Source: Bacteroidota bacterium (GTDB lineage Bacteria > Bacteroidota > Bacteroidia > Flavobacteriales > Flavobacteriaceae). Taken from it: a stretch of DNA of 5,823 nucleotides. Below are positions 1-5,394 of the stretch, piece by piece. The translations under genes were made by a program, and so were the position numbers. Under the pieces are notes generated by a model. The model searched no databases. It saw only the letters and a list, made by a program, of their open reading frames with translations, and was not told the DNA's origin. Where the stretch lies: positions 1 through 5,823 of the forward strand of contig JAJRSY010000037.1 of assembly GCA_024278565.1 (NCBI GenBank), in the 5' to 3' direction. Within the stretch, counting starts at the first letter, position 1. Each line of letters opens with the position of its first letter.

Positions 1-1449
1 ATCAAGTTCAGGCCAAAGACCGAAAAAGAGCTCGACATACTGAAACAGGACAGTACGCTGATACTATATGATTACCCCTTGGACAGGAACATAACAAAGC
101 AGGGCGACTCGTACCATGACCCCTCGGTGCCCAAGAACCAGCCCACGCCCCAATACACCGCGGTAACTGTTGACAAGGCCCTGCCGAGCGGCGTAAAGCA
201 CCAAGTGCTCGAAAAATTGTATATTCCCGATGGGGACGGCGATGCCACCACGGGAAAGAGCAGTGACGAAGCCTCAAAAACCTTTATATACGACCTTGTG
301 CACGAGTCTTTGAAATTGACAGGCAACCTTGATGAAGAAGAGGCAGGCGATCTCCAATCGGCACGGCGGCGGAAATGGACGCCGGCGGGCACGATACGGG
401 TGTGGGATGATGTGGTAAGAGACTTTATACCAGTTACAGGAGTTCAAGTTTTGGCTAGAAGATGGTTTACTACTCATAGGGGGTTCACCAACAGTACAGG
501 TCGATATGTGTGTGATGGAAGATTTAGAAGAAAGGCCAATTATAGCATTAAATGGGAACGCTATGAATTTAGTATAACAACGGGTGGAATCAATATCGGG
601 TTGGGTGGTTTTAGCGCAAGAGGTAGCCAAGCTGGATTAAACGGTCCAAAAAGAAGGGGCGATTGGAATATGGACCTGGGCCACAGGTTTAGTGCCACTG
701 TAAACGATGCACAGCAGTATTATGCCATTATACACCAGGGGGCTATGGACTATTACTACGGTTCTCGATTGGGCCTAGGTCCACCCCAGAGAAATGCAAC
801 ATTTAAACGTCAAATGAAAATCGCTGCCGTTCGCAATGGTGGTCGCTCCAGCCACGTCCGACAACGAAGAATTTATAAAGGTGCCGACATTGCATTAAAA
901 GCATGGGGCAATCGCTCTGATGTAGTATATGGCACCATAACACATGAACTGGCGCATAGCGCACATTGGGTGCTTAACAAAAAACAATACAACAGGTTGG
1001 TTGACCGTGGTTATGTAGATGTATTCTTTTCTGAGCCGCTGTTCAACGGTGACAACCCACTATACCCAGCTGCAAGAAATGCACGTAGAACACTTGAGAC
1101 CTGGGCCTCGACCATAGAAATCGTTTTGACACGACACCGTTACATAACTGTGCTGCGCCAAACAGACTATACGTATGAAGATGAGGATTTTCAAATTAGG
1201 ACAATAACGGGCGATCCATTCTATACCTCTGCAGGTTATGATATGTTGGACAACCTAAATCAAAGAACCACACCCAGATTAAATAATGCGCGGCCAATAG
1301 ATAATGTTTCTGGTTTCACCATAGTACAGTTGGAAAGGGCTATGCGAGGTGTAACTTCTTGGGAACAGTGGCGAAATAACTTAATTCGGCAAAACCCAGC
1401 CAACCCGACAAGAAATAATGTTACAGAACTTTTTGCCAATTGGCATTAA
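1..1449 (+). CDS. Zinc-metallopeptidase-like protein, 5'-partial (start lies left of the window)
   Basis: The frame is open from base 1 to the TAA at 1447-1449 (482 visible residues). A TTG at 79 could be called as a start, but the protein-like sequence continues upstream of it, so the true start is off-window. Numbering from base 1, residues 1-115 form an acidic, proline-containing front of the kind seen in a flavobacterial hypothetical family. Residues about 126-190 (WTPAGTIRVWDDV..., then GRYVCDGRF) resemble a carboxypeptidase-regulatory/transthyretin-like beta domain. Residues 315-319 are HELAH, an HExxH zinc-binding and catalytic motif. A plausible third ligand is Glu366 in LETWAS, 51 residues later, which would make it gluzincin-like. 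The first ~400 bases are visibly more GC-rich than the rest, suggesting a mosaic gene. Part of the front is duplicated at 1954-2113. A lipoprotein gene follows 20 bp downstream, probably co-transcribed. Substrate and cellular location are unknown: the export signal, if any, is outside the window. The peptidase call rests on the motif only. Confidence 0.72.
   Translation: MKFRPKTEKELDILKQDSTLILYDYPLDRNITKQGDSYHDPSVPKNQPTPQYTAVTVDKALPSGVKHQVLEKLYIPDGDGDATTGKSSDEASKTFIYDLVHESLKLTGNLDEEEAGDLQSARRRKWTPAGTIRVWDDVVRDFIPVTGVQVLARRWFTTHRGFTNSTGRYVCDGRFRRKANYSIKWERYEFSITTGGINIGLGGFSARGSQAGLNGPKRRGDWNMDLGHRFSATVNDAQQYYAIIHQGAMDYYYGSRLGLGPPQRNATFKRQMKIAAVRNGGRSSHVRQRRIYKGADIALKAWGNRSDVVYGTITHELAHSAHWVLNKKQYNRLVDRGYVDVFFSEPLFNGDNPLYPAARNARRTLETWASTIEIVLTRHRYITVLRQTDYTYEDEDFQIRTITGDPFYTSAGYDMLDNLNQRTTPRLNNARPIDNVSGFTIVQLERAMRGVTSWEQWRNNLIRQNPANPTRNNVTELFANWH
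208..300 (+). repeat. 93-bp perfect direct repeat, copy 1 (inside the peptidase-like gene)
   Basis: These 93 bases are identical to 1954-2046, in the same orientation and reading phase (offset 1746 bp). Weaker similarity continues to about 366, with 6 differences in the next 42 bases, 5 of them synonymous. Copy 1 encodes residues 70-100 of the visible protein (LEKLYIPDGDGD onward). Confidence 0.97.
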
Positions 1450-1469
1450 TATTAAATTAGCTGTTACTT

Positions 1470-1943
1470 ATGAAAAAAGTTATTATAATTCTATTGTTGC
1501 TATTCAGTTCCTGTATACCAACACCTGAACAATTCTTAAGGAAGTATATCATTCAAAACGAATCGGAGGTAACCGTTCAGGTTTCCTTTTATAGAAAGGG
1601 TAACCCTATTACAAGCGTCACAGGCACTACCAGTCTTCAGGTTTCAGAAAGGATCGAAGGCAGCAACGTGAGAAGGGGTGTAGACCCCAGTTCACTTCCG
1701 CAAAGTGAACGAGAAGGCTTACCGAGATCTTCGTTTCGTTCAGCGGACTCTGTGCAAATAGTATTTGATGGGCAAAGGAGATCGAGTTATACCGTCATTG
1801 GAACCTCAGAGTTCTCAGAGCCTTTAAACAGAAATCTTTTTCGAGATTCTAATTACGAATCTATCGGCAACGATGGGTTTCTGTATAAGATAACGCAGGC
1901 GGATTATGAGAACGCCGAAGATTGTGACGGTGATTGCGATTGA
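1470..1943 (+). CDS. Small lipoprotein of unknown function
   Basis: The protein has 157 residues from an ATG at 1470. A short basic start (MKK) is followed by a hydrophobic stretch (VIIILLLLF) and SSC, so Cys15 is a good candidate for lipidation after signal peptidase II cleavage. The -3 position is Phe, slightly off the classic lipobox but tolerable in Bacteroidota. The mature part is polar, with beta-strand-like alternation, e.g. VTVQVSFYRKG around residues 34-44, and ends in an acidic Cys-containing tail (EDCDGDCD). I do not recognise a domain. It starts 20 bp after the peptidase-like gene and is probably in the same transcript. The pairing suggests a partner of that protein (anchor, inhibitor or immunity-like factor), but this is inference from position only. 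Its stop lies 10 bp before the duplicated peptidase-gene fragment, so the gene itself appears intact. Confidence 0.75.
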   Translation: MKKVIIILLLLFSSCIPTPEQFLRKYIIQNESEVTVQVSFYRKGNPITSVTGTTSLQVSERIEGSNVRRGVDPSSLPQSEREGLPRSSFRSADSVQIVFDGQRRSSYTVIGTSEFSEPLNRNLFRDSNYESIGNDGFLYKITQADYENAEDCDGDCD

Positions 1944-1953
1944 GGGTTTGATT

Positions 1954-2046
1954 CTCGAAAAATTGTATATTCCCGATGGGGACGGCGATGCCACCACGGG
2001 AAAGAGCAGTGACGAAGCCTCAAAAACCTTTATATACGACCTTGTG
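1954..2046 (+). repeat. 93-bp perfect direct repeat, copy 2 (in the pseudogene)
   Basis: Identical over all 93 bases to 208-300. Copy 2 begins 10 bp after the lipoprotein stop codon. The sharp left edge (gtgctcgaa versus attctcgaa) marks the junction. Confidence 0.97.
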
Positions 2047-2113
2047 GACGAATCGTTGAAATTGACCGGTAACCTTGACGAAGAAGAGATTGGCAGATTC
2101 CCAATCGGCAAGA
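1954..2113 (+). pseudogene. Truncated, frameshifted remnant of a second copy of the peptidase-like gene's front
   Basis: Bases 1954-2046 are identical to 208-300. Bases 2047-2088 match 301-342 with 6 differences, 5 of them synonymous (for example tct/tcg Ser, ggc/ggt Gly, gat/gac Asp), so both copies were once under protein-level selection. After GAAGAAGAG the copy carries one extra A near 2095; removing it restores GDSQSAR against GDLQSAR in copy 1. Similarity stops near 2113, directly before a GC-rich palindromic repeat. Nothing matching the upstream residues, the beta domain or the HELAH domain is present. A frame can be read from an ATG at 1906 to a TAA at 2212-2214 (102 residues). Its start lies inside the lipoprotein gene and its tail runs through the palindrome, so I consider that reading accidental. 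An expressed fusion peptide cannot be excluded. Confidence 0.78.
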
Positions 2114-2115
2114 AG

Positions 2116-2142
2116 CCTGCCCGACTTCGCCGTTCAGGCGGG
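2116..2142 (+). repeat. GC-rich palindromic repeat, copy A
   Basis: The arms are CCTGCCCG (2116-2123) and CAGGCGGG (2135-2142), separated by 11 bases. They pair imperfectly: 7 of 8 positions, one of them a G-T wobble. Exactly the same two arms occur on the - strand at 5758-5738 with a 5-base spacer. This suggests a dispersed REP-like element. It marks the 3' break of the pseudogene. Confidence 0.7.
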
Positions 2143-2222
2143 GAAAAAATGAACGTACGCCCTTTTATAGATTTAATCGACAATTTGCACTCAAGGTACA
2201 AACAAACTTTTTAATACACCAA

Positions 2223-2639
2223 ATGAAAACAGCAAGATTACTTTTGTTTATGTGCATTTTTGTACAGGTACAAGCTCAATTTTTTAAGAACAAAGAATTA
2301 AAACAGTTGGATAACTTTGGTCTAGCGGTAGAAAATTTCGATTTGAACCAGCAAGAAATTCAAATCGATTTTACCAATATCTTGAAATTTGATAAGAAAA
2401 GGAGAAAGCGGAAAACCTTTGGTATTATTTTAACGACCACTTCGGTGATTTTCTCCGCTGTCGGTATTTTATCATTGGCCCAAGAAAACCCTCACGCTAT
2501 TGGCGAAATATTTGGTGTATTGGCCCTGGGGCAAGGTGCTCTTCAGGGCGGCAGCACCATACCACTCTTTAAATCTGCCAAGAAACAAAAGCGAGAGCGT
2601 GATAAAATCATTAAGAAATACAACAAATATTTTGAATAG
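2223..2639 (+). CDS. Small exported/membrane protein of unknown function
   Basis: The protein has 138 residues from an ATG at 2223. The start MKTARLLLFMCIFVQVQAQ looks like a signal peptide cleaved after VQA. A short polar region follows (about 20-57), then a strongly basic patch (KKRRKRK, residues 58-64), a hydrophobic segment at about 65-86 and a second glycine-rich hydrophobic segment at about 92-116 (IGEIFGVLALGQGALQGG). The end is basic and probably helical (KSAKKQKRERDKIIKKYNKY). This layout would leave a processed N-terminal part outside the inner membrane and a hairpin in the membrane, although the signal peptide could instead be an uncleaved anchor. I do not recognise a named family. 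It lies 109 bp after the pseudogene remnant and converges on the DUF3078 gene with only 28 bp between the stop codons. That gap holds a short palindrome (ttgaattcaa, 2643-2652) but no clear T-run terminator. Confidence 0.7.
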   Translation: MKTARLLLFMCIFVQVQAQFFKNKELKQLDNFGLAVENFDLNQQEIQIDFTNILKFDKKRRKRKTFGIILTTTSVIFSAVGILSLAQENPHAIGEIFGVLALGQGALQGGSTIPLFKSAKKQKRERDKIIKKYNKYFE

Positions 2640-2667
2640 AGGTTGAATTCAAGATTGTGAAACGCGC

Positions 2668-3777
2668 CTAAAAACTATAAGCCACACCAACCCCCAAAAT
2701 TTGTTTAAACTGTATACGGGGTTTTCCGGGATCGGTAATAAGGCCATTTGCATCTTTTTGTTCATCAAACAGAATATCATCGTCATAAATGACATGGGTG
2801 CCCAGACTGGCACTGATAAACTCGTTCACAATGAAGTTGAAATTGAGTTCCCAATCAACATCCACATTGCCAAAACTTGAAAGGTAGTCGGTATAAAGGC
2901 TGATTCTATGCCGCATTTCAACGTTTTTTGCCACTTGGGTCTCCCAATTATTGGTAATCAAAAAACCAAGTTCGATAAACTGGTTTTCACCCTCTTTCAG
3001 AATAGTTCCGTCTGGGTTCAAAACTGCTTTTTCTACCCCAAACGCACCTATATTGGCCAGATTTTGATCTAGCACAAAAGTGGCCTTTAAGGTCAGGGGG
3101 GAAATGTAAAGATCGAATTTCTTCCCTTCGGGAATATAAGAGGTACCGGCACCAATAAACACATAGCCCGGTGCCATTAAACGTGAAACGGGAGTCTCTC
3201 GGTCAGGGTATCTGAAACCACTGTAAAATTGGGTGTTGAAATTGGCCTTGACCGAATAGTACCAATTGCTGATGGTATCTCTTCGATAGCCAAATGTGGA
3301 GCTGAACCTGATGGCGTCTTCTGTCTTACGGGGTTTTTGCCCCTCCTGAATGTTTGCCCCATACCGCAGATCCAAAATATTGGTCCATTGTACGTGCCTG
3401 AACTTATAATTGCGTTCAAACCTGCCGTTTGCCAGGGCGGAAATGGAATTATTGCCTCCGGCCTTCCAATTTATAAAGGCCACCTCACTGACATTCAGCC
3501 CCAACTGGTTTATCCGTTCCCAAAAAGAGGGGGTACGAAACTTTTTAAAAAGTTTGTCAAGAGGCTTGGTATGTTTAAACCTGACTTTAGGATTGACCAA
3601 ATTGACCCCTCTGGGAATGTGCCTTACTTTAAAAGGGAGGGTTCGTATGACAATGGTGTCTATTTTGGTTGAATCCCCCAATTGGTTTGTTGGAATGGTA
3701 TCTTGGGCCGAAATCACCAAACCCCACAACAATACAATGTTAAGTAAGATGAATTGTAATAATGTTCTACTGCTCAT
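2668..3777 (-). CDS. DUF3078 family protein, probable outer-membrane beta-barrel
   Basis: The protein has 369 residues, ATG at 3777-3775 and TAG at 2670-2668. Residues 1-24 are a signal peptide ending ISA before QDTIP. A linker of about 60 residues leads to the hallmark of the Bacteroidota DUF3078 family, FWERINQLGLNVSEVAFINW followed directly by KAGGNNSISAL (about residues 84-115). The rest is a series of amphipathic strands with many aromatics (FNTQFYSGF, FIELGFLITNNWE, HRISLYTDYLSSF), ending in GVGVAYSF. A terminal Phe after a last strand is typical of outer-membrane barrels handled by the BAM complex. The function of the family is not established; the barrel assignment is inference from the strand pattern and C-terminus. 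It is a single-gene unit, divergent from tadA and convergent with the upstream small gene. A candidate promoter at 3891-3919 would give an untranslated leader of roughly 110 nt. Confidence 0.9.
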   Translation of the reverse strand: MSSRTLLQFILLNIVLLWGLVISAQDTIPTNQLGDSTKIDTIVIRTLPFKVRHIPRGVNLVNPKVRFKHTKPLDKLFKKFRTPSFWERINQLGLNVSEVAFINWKAGGNNSISALANGRFERNYKFRHVQWTNILDLRYGANIQEGQKPRKTEDAIRFSSTFGYRRDTISNWYYSVKANFNTQFYSGFRYPDRETPVSRLMAPGYVFIGAGTSYIPEGKKFDLYISPLTLKATFVLDQNLANIGAFGVEKAVLNPDGTILKEGENQFIELGFLITNNWETQVAKNVEMRHRISLYTDYLSSFGNVDVDWELNFNFIVNEFISASLGTHVIYDDDILFDEQKDANGLITDPGKPRIQFKQILGVGVAYSF

Positions 3778-3890
3778 TAATGGGGTTCTTTATATACTCT
3801 TTTACGTTTGAACTGTCGATTTGGGCTTGTCTTTATATCTTTTGATATATGGTATACCAACGAACTACCAATGCTTTATATTGTAAGGAA

Positions 3891-3919
3891 TAAAAGTACG
3901 GCAAAATCATTTTTCCCAA
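3891..3919 (-). promoter_or_regulatory. Candidate Bacteroidota promoter for the DUF3078 gene
   Basis: On the - strand, TTG (3919-3917) and TACTTTTA (3898-3891) are separated by 18 bases. This fits the known Bacteroidota pattern TTG-N(17-23)-TAnnTTTG except for the final base (A for G). The expected start of transcription is near 3885. The leader would contain an AT-rich hairpin (3834-3849, TATATC-TTTT-GATATA) and the perfect palindrome TGGTATACCA (3850-3859), whose role is unknown. Confidence 0.5.
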
Positions 3920-3944
3920 AACCTTATTGGCATGGTTAAAGTTG

Positions 3945-3952
3945 TATTTTTG
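3945..3952 (+). promoter_or_regulatory. Candidate -7 box for tadA
   Basis: TATTTTTG matches the Bacteroidota -7 consensus TAnnTTTG exactly. The nearest upstream TTG (3927-3929) is only 15 bases away, short of the usual 17-23, so the -33 element is weak. The tadA ATG at 3958 is only 5 bases after the box, implying a very short or absent leader. An AT-rich chance match remains possible. Confidence 0.4.
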
Positions 3953-3957
3953 GATTT

Positions 3958-4401
3958 ATGGTTTTACCCTTCGACGATACCTACTTTATGAAAAAGGCCC
4001 TTCAAGAAGCCGAGGTTGCCTTTGAAAAGGGAGAAGTGCCCATTGGGGCGGTCATTGTGGTACAAGACAGGATCATTGCAAGATGCCATAACCTGACCGA
4101 ACAATTGAACGATGTTACGGCCCATGCCGAAATGCAGGCGATTACGGCTGCGTCCAATTTTTTGGGAGGAAAATATTTAAAGGAATGTACGCTTTATGTA
4201 ACCTTGGAGCCCTGCCAAATGTGTGCGGGTGCTTTGTACTGGAGCCAGATCTCTAAAATTGTCTATGCTGCCAAAGACCCTGAAAGGGGCTGTGGGGCCA
4301 TGGGCACGAAACTGCACCCAAAGACCAAAATAATGGGGGGCATTTTGGAACGGGAAGCCTCTGATTTATTGAAACGGTTTTTTGTAAAAAAAAGGAAATA
4401 G
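3958..4401 (+). CDS. tadA: tRNA-specific adenosine deaminase (tRNA-Arg A34 to inosine)
   Basis: The protein has 147 residues, normal length for TadA. It deaminates the wobble adenosine of tRNA-Arg(ACG) to inosine in the cytoplasm, which allows the CGN codons to be decoded. The cytidine/deoxycytidylate-deaminase fold signature is complete. His56 and catalytic Glu58 lie in TAHAEMQAI, the zinc cysteines Cys86 and Cys89 lie in LEPCQMCAGAL, and Asn45 in CHNLTE matches a conserved substrate-contact position. PIGAVIV (28-34) and the basic C-terminal tail (KRFFVKKRK) are also typical. The start at 3958 is preferred over the in-frame ATG at 3988 because FDDTYFMKKALQEA is the usual flavobacterial beginning. 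No Shine-Dalgarno sequence is seen, which is normal for this phylum. It is divergent from the DUF3078 gene and appears to be its own unit. Downstream is the MITE-like element, and no clear terminator is visible between them. Confidence 0.96.
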   Translation: MVLPFDDTYFMKKALQEAEVAFEKGEVPIGAVIVVQDRIIARCHNLTEQLNDVTAHAEMQAITAASNFLGGKYLKECTLYVTLEPCQMCAGALYWSQISKIVYAAKDPERGCGAMGTKLHPKTKIMGGILEREASDLLKRFFVKKRK

Positions 4402-4420
4402 AATTCAGCAGCTATACACC

Positions 4421-4428
4421 TTGGTTTA
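4421..4428. repeat. Left 8-bp target-site duplication of the MITE-like element
   Basis: TTGGTTTA directly abuts the left inverted repeat and is repeated at 4622-4629 directly abutting the right one. The matching stretch can be extended by a base on the left and two on the right, because element-end bases coincide with flank bases. Confidence 0.7.
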
Positions 4429-4621
4429 GTTGGCCATCCCCGTTTTTTCGAATTTACAGTTATCGAACAGAATCAGAGCGAATAAAACCTTGACCATAAG
4501 TAGTTTATGAGTTTAGATTTTTCGGTGTTTCGAAAAGATTCCCAATTTTAAAATCTATGTAAACATCAATAAAACCAATGATTTACAAGCCTTTATCATG
4601 CCATTTTCGGGGATGGCCAAC
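4429..4621. mobile_element. MITE-like non-autonomous element, 193 bp
   Basis: Perfect 14-bp terminal inverted repeats are present: GTTGGCCATCCCCG at 4429-4442 and its reverse complement at 4608-4621. They are flanked by the 8-bp direct repeat TTGGTTTA (4421-4428 and 4622-4629). The interior (4443-4607) is AT-rich, has no credible gene, and contains nested inverted repeats: TAGATTTT/AAAATCTA at 4514-4521 and 4550-4557, and TTTTCG/CGAAAA at 4519-4524 and 4531-4536. Small size, terminal inverted repeats, target duplication and no transposase are the defining signs of a miniature inverted-repeat element mobilised in trans. Eight-base duplications occur in several IS families, and I cannot assign one from the ends. 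The element fills almost all of the tadA-toxin gap. The alternative is a chance or functional inverted repeat, but exact coincidence of repeats and flanks makes that less likely. Confidence 0.72.
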
Positions 4622-4629
4622 TTGGTTTA
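4622..4629. repeat. Right 8-bp target-site duplication, containing the toxin stop codon
   Basis: TTGGTTTA is identical to 4421-4428. Its last three bases (4627-4629) are the complement of the TAA that ends the toxin gene on the - strand, so the insertion left the toxin protein intact. Confidence 0.7.
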
Positions 4630-4890
4630 GTAATGCCCTCTTAGTTGAATGACATAAATAGCATCGGTTTCAACCTTGTAAACCAACCTGTGTTCTCTAT
4701 TGATTCTTCGACTCCAATACCCTTTCAAGTCATACTTTAGTGCCTCTGGCTGGCCAATTCCCGCAAAAGGTGTCTCTACAATATTATGAAGTAGCGATTT
4801 AATTTTAGAGATAACCTTTTTATTATTGGTTTTTTTCCAATATTGGTAGTCCTCCATTGCGGTTTCGGTAAACTCTATTTTAAAGCTCAT
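4627..4890 (-). CDS. yoeB: YoeB/Txe-type toxin (RelE superfamily mRNA interferase)
   Basis: The protein has 87 residues, close to the 84 of E. coli YoeB. Toxins of this family bind the ribosome and cleave mRNA at the A site, stopping translation. The family signature is clear throughout: YQYWKKTNNK (15-24), TPFAGIGQPEALKYDLKGYW (40-59), SRRINREHRLVY (60-71) and the terminal RGHY. By alignment with E. coli YoeB, the catalytic Glu46, Arg65, His83 and Tyr84 correspond to Glu49, Arg68, His86 and Tyr87 here. All are present, so the toxin looks active. Its ATG (4890-4888) lies within the last codons of the antitoxin gene, with an 11-nt overlap, giving translational coupling with the antitoxin made first. 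The stop codon falls inside the target duplication of the adjacent MITE-like element. The family assignment is firm; the symbol is by family resemblance. Confidence 0.94.
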   Translation of the reverse strand: MSFKIEFTETAMEDYQYWKKTNNKKVISKIKSLLHNIVETPFAGIGQPEALKYDLKGYWSRRINREHRLVYKVETDAIYVIQLRGHY

Positions 4891-5134
4891 CTATTTTTAT
4901 AGCAGTGGTTTTACCGGTATTGACCTGATCTATTCCTTCTAGCAACCGCTTTCTGTTTTTATCGGAGAACACCAAGAACAAGGTCTCTTTTAAAGAGTTC
5001 AGTTCGTCTAAAGCCACTAATACAACATCTTTTCGATTTGGCCTGTGAATAATGATCTCCTTGCTATCGTCAACAACCCTATCGAGCGTCGATTTCATAT
5101 TCTTACGTAGTTCGGTAATATTAATTGCTTCCAT
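4880..5134 (-). CDS. yefM: YefM/Phd-type antitoxin of the YoeB-like toxin
   Basis: The protein has 84 residues from the ATG at 5134-5132, matching the family's usual ~83. It neutralises the toxin by direct binding and represses its own operon. The N-terminal DNA-binding/dimerisation part is visible in NITELRKNMKSTLDRVVDD, followed by IIIHRPNRKDVVLVALDEL and NSLKETLFL, close to the YefM pattern SLEEYNSLEETAYL. The acidic-basic C-terminal tail (RKRLLEGIDQVNTGK) is the segment expected to wrap the toxin. A longer frame from an ATG at 5155 adds MHLITYR. I reject that start because the candidate promoter places transcription initiation near or downstream of it, and the family does not have the extension. 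It overlaps the toxin gene by 11 nt. The promoter region carries a TGTACA motif at 5172-5177, the core bound by YefM in E. coli, consistent with autoregulation. Confidence 0.92.
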   Translation of the reverse strand: MEAINITELRKNMKSTLDRVVDDSKEIIIHRPNRKDVVLVALDELNSLKETLFLVFSDKNRKRLLEGIDQVNTGKTTAIKIDEL

Positions 5135-5155
5135 TCTGTACGTGATTAGGTGCAA

Positions 5156-5187
5156 TAAAGATATTTAATTATGTACACATATCCTAA
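5156..5187 (-). promoter_or_regulatory. Candidate promoter with TGTACA operator for the antitoxin-toxin operon
   Basis: On the - strand, TATCTTTA (5163-5156) resembles the -7 consensus TAnnTTTG apart from the last base. A TTA at 5187-5185, 21 bases upstream, is a poor -33 match. The palindrome TGTACA (5172-5177) lies between them, where bound repressor would block polymerase. E. coli YefM-YoeB recognises TGTACA cores; the second, spaced core known there is not seen here, only a partial TGTACG at 5137-5142. Confidence 0.4.
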
Positions 5188-5279
5188 TTTTATGGCTTAC
5201 TATTCGTATTAAACTGTTTTTTTAAGAATTTTGGCGAACAATTTCAGTCAGTCTATGGGTTTTTATGAAAGAAATATGC

Positions 5280-5394
5280 CTAGGTCAATTGTCTGCACTG
5301 ACCATCAGGTATATTAAGTCGGGTCTTATATCTTTCAGCGAAGTAATCTTTTGCTATTTCTCTTGCGCCAATGATCTGAACTAAGGTTTTTCCG
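5280..5394 (-). other. Coding-like stretch without a start, in the gap behind the antitoxin; possible gene remnant
   Basis: The spacer 5135-5380 holds no convincing gene. On the - strand, however, the frame ending at TAG 5282-5280 reads as protein-like sequence (KTLVQIIGAREIAKDYFAER, then YKTRLNIPDG...) with no ATG of its own. It is open back to a TGA near 5447 and would be joined to the small membrane-protein gene by a 1-nt change in the run of eight A (complement of 5395-5402). A competing + strand frame, ATG 5265 to TAA 5384 (39 residues), covers the same bases. Function unknown. It may be a decayed gene end, a frameshifted tail or chance. Confidence 0.3.

Noticed and set aside
79..81. TTG as the start of the peptidase-like gene
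   Set aside because: The reading frame and protein-like sequence continue without a stop to base 1, so the gene is better treated as truncated by the window edge.
1824..2201. Minus-strand frame of 125 codons across the lipoprotein tail and the pseudogene
   Set aside because: It is the antisense of the repeated module. The same antisense sequence appears opposite copy 1 (72-392), and the silent differences between copies fit only the + strand frame.
3229..3811. Two plus-strand frames (3229-3672 and 3410-3811) opposite the DUF3078 gene
   Set aside because: The minus-strand protein has a signal peptide, family hallmark and barrel-type C-terminus. The plus frames have no recognisable features and are antisense shadows.
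5265..5384. 39-residue plus-strand frame in the gap behind the antitoxin
   Set aside because: No domain or signal is visible and there is a competing, more protein-like minus frame. It is mentioned only as an alternative reading.
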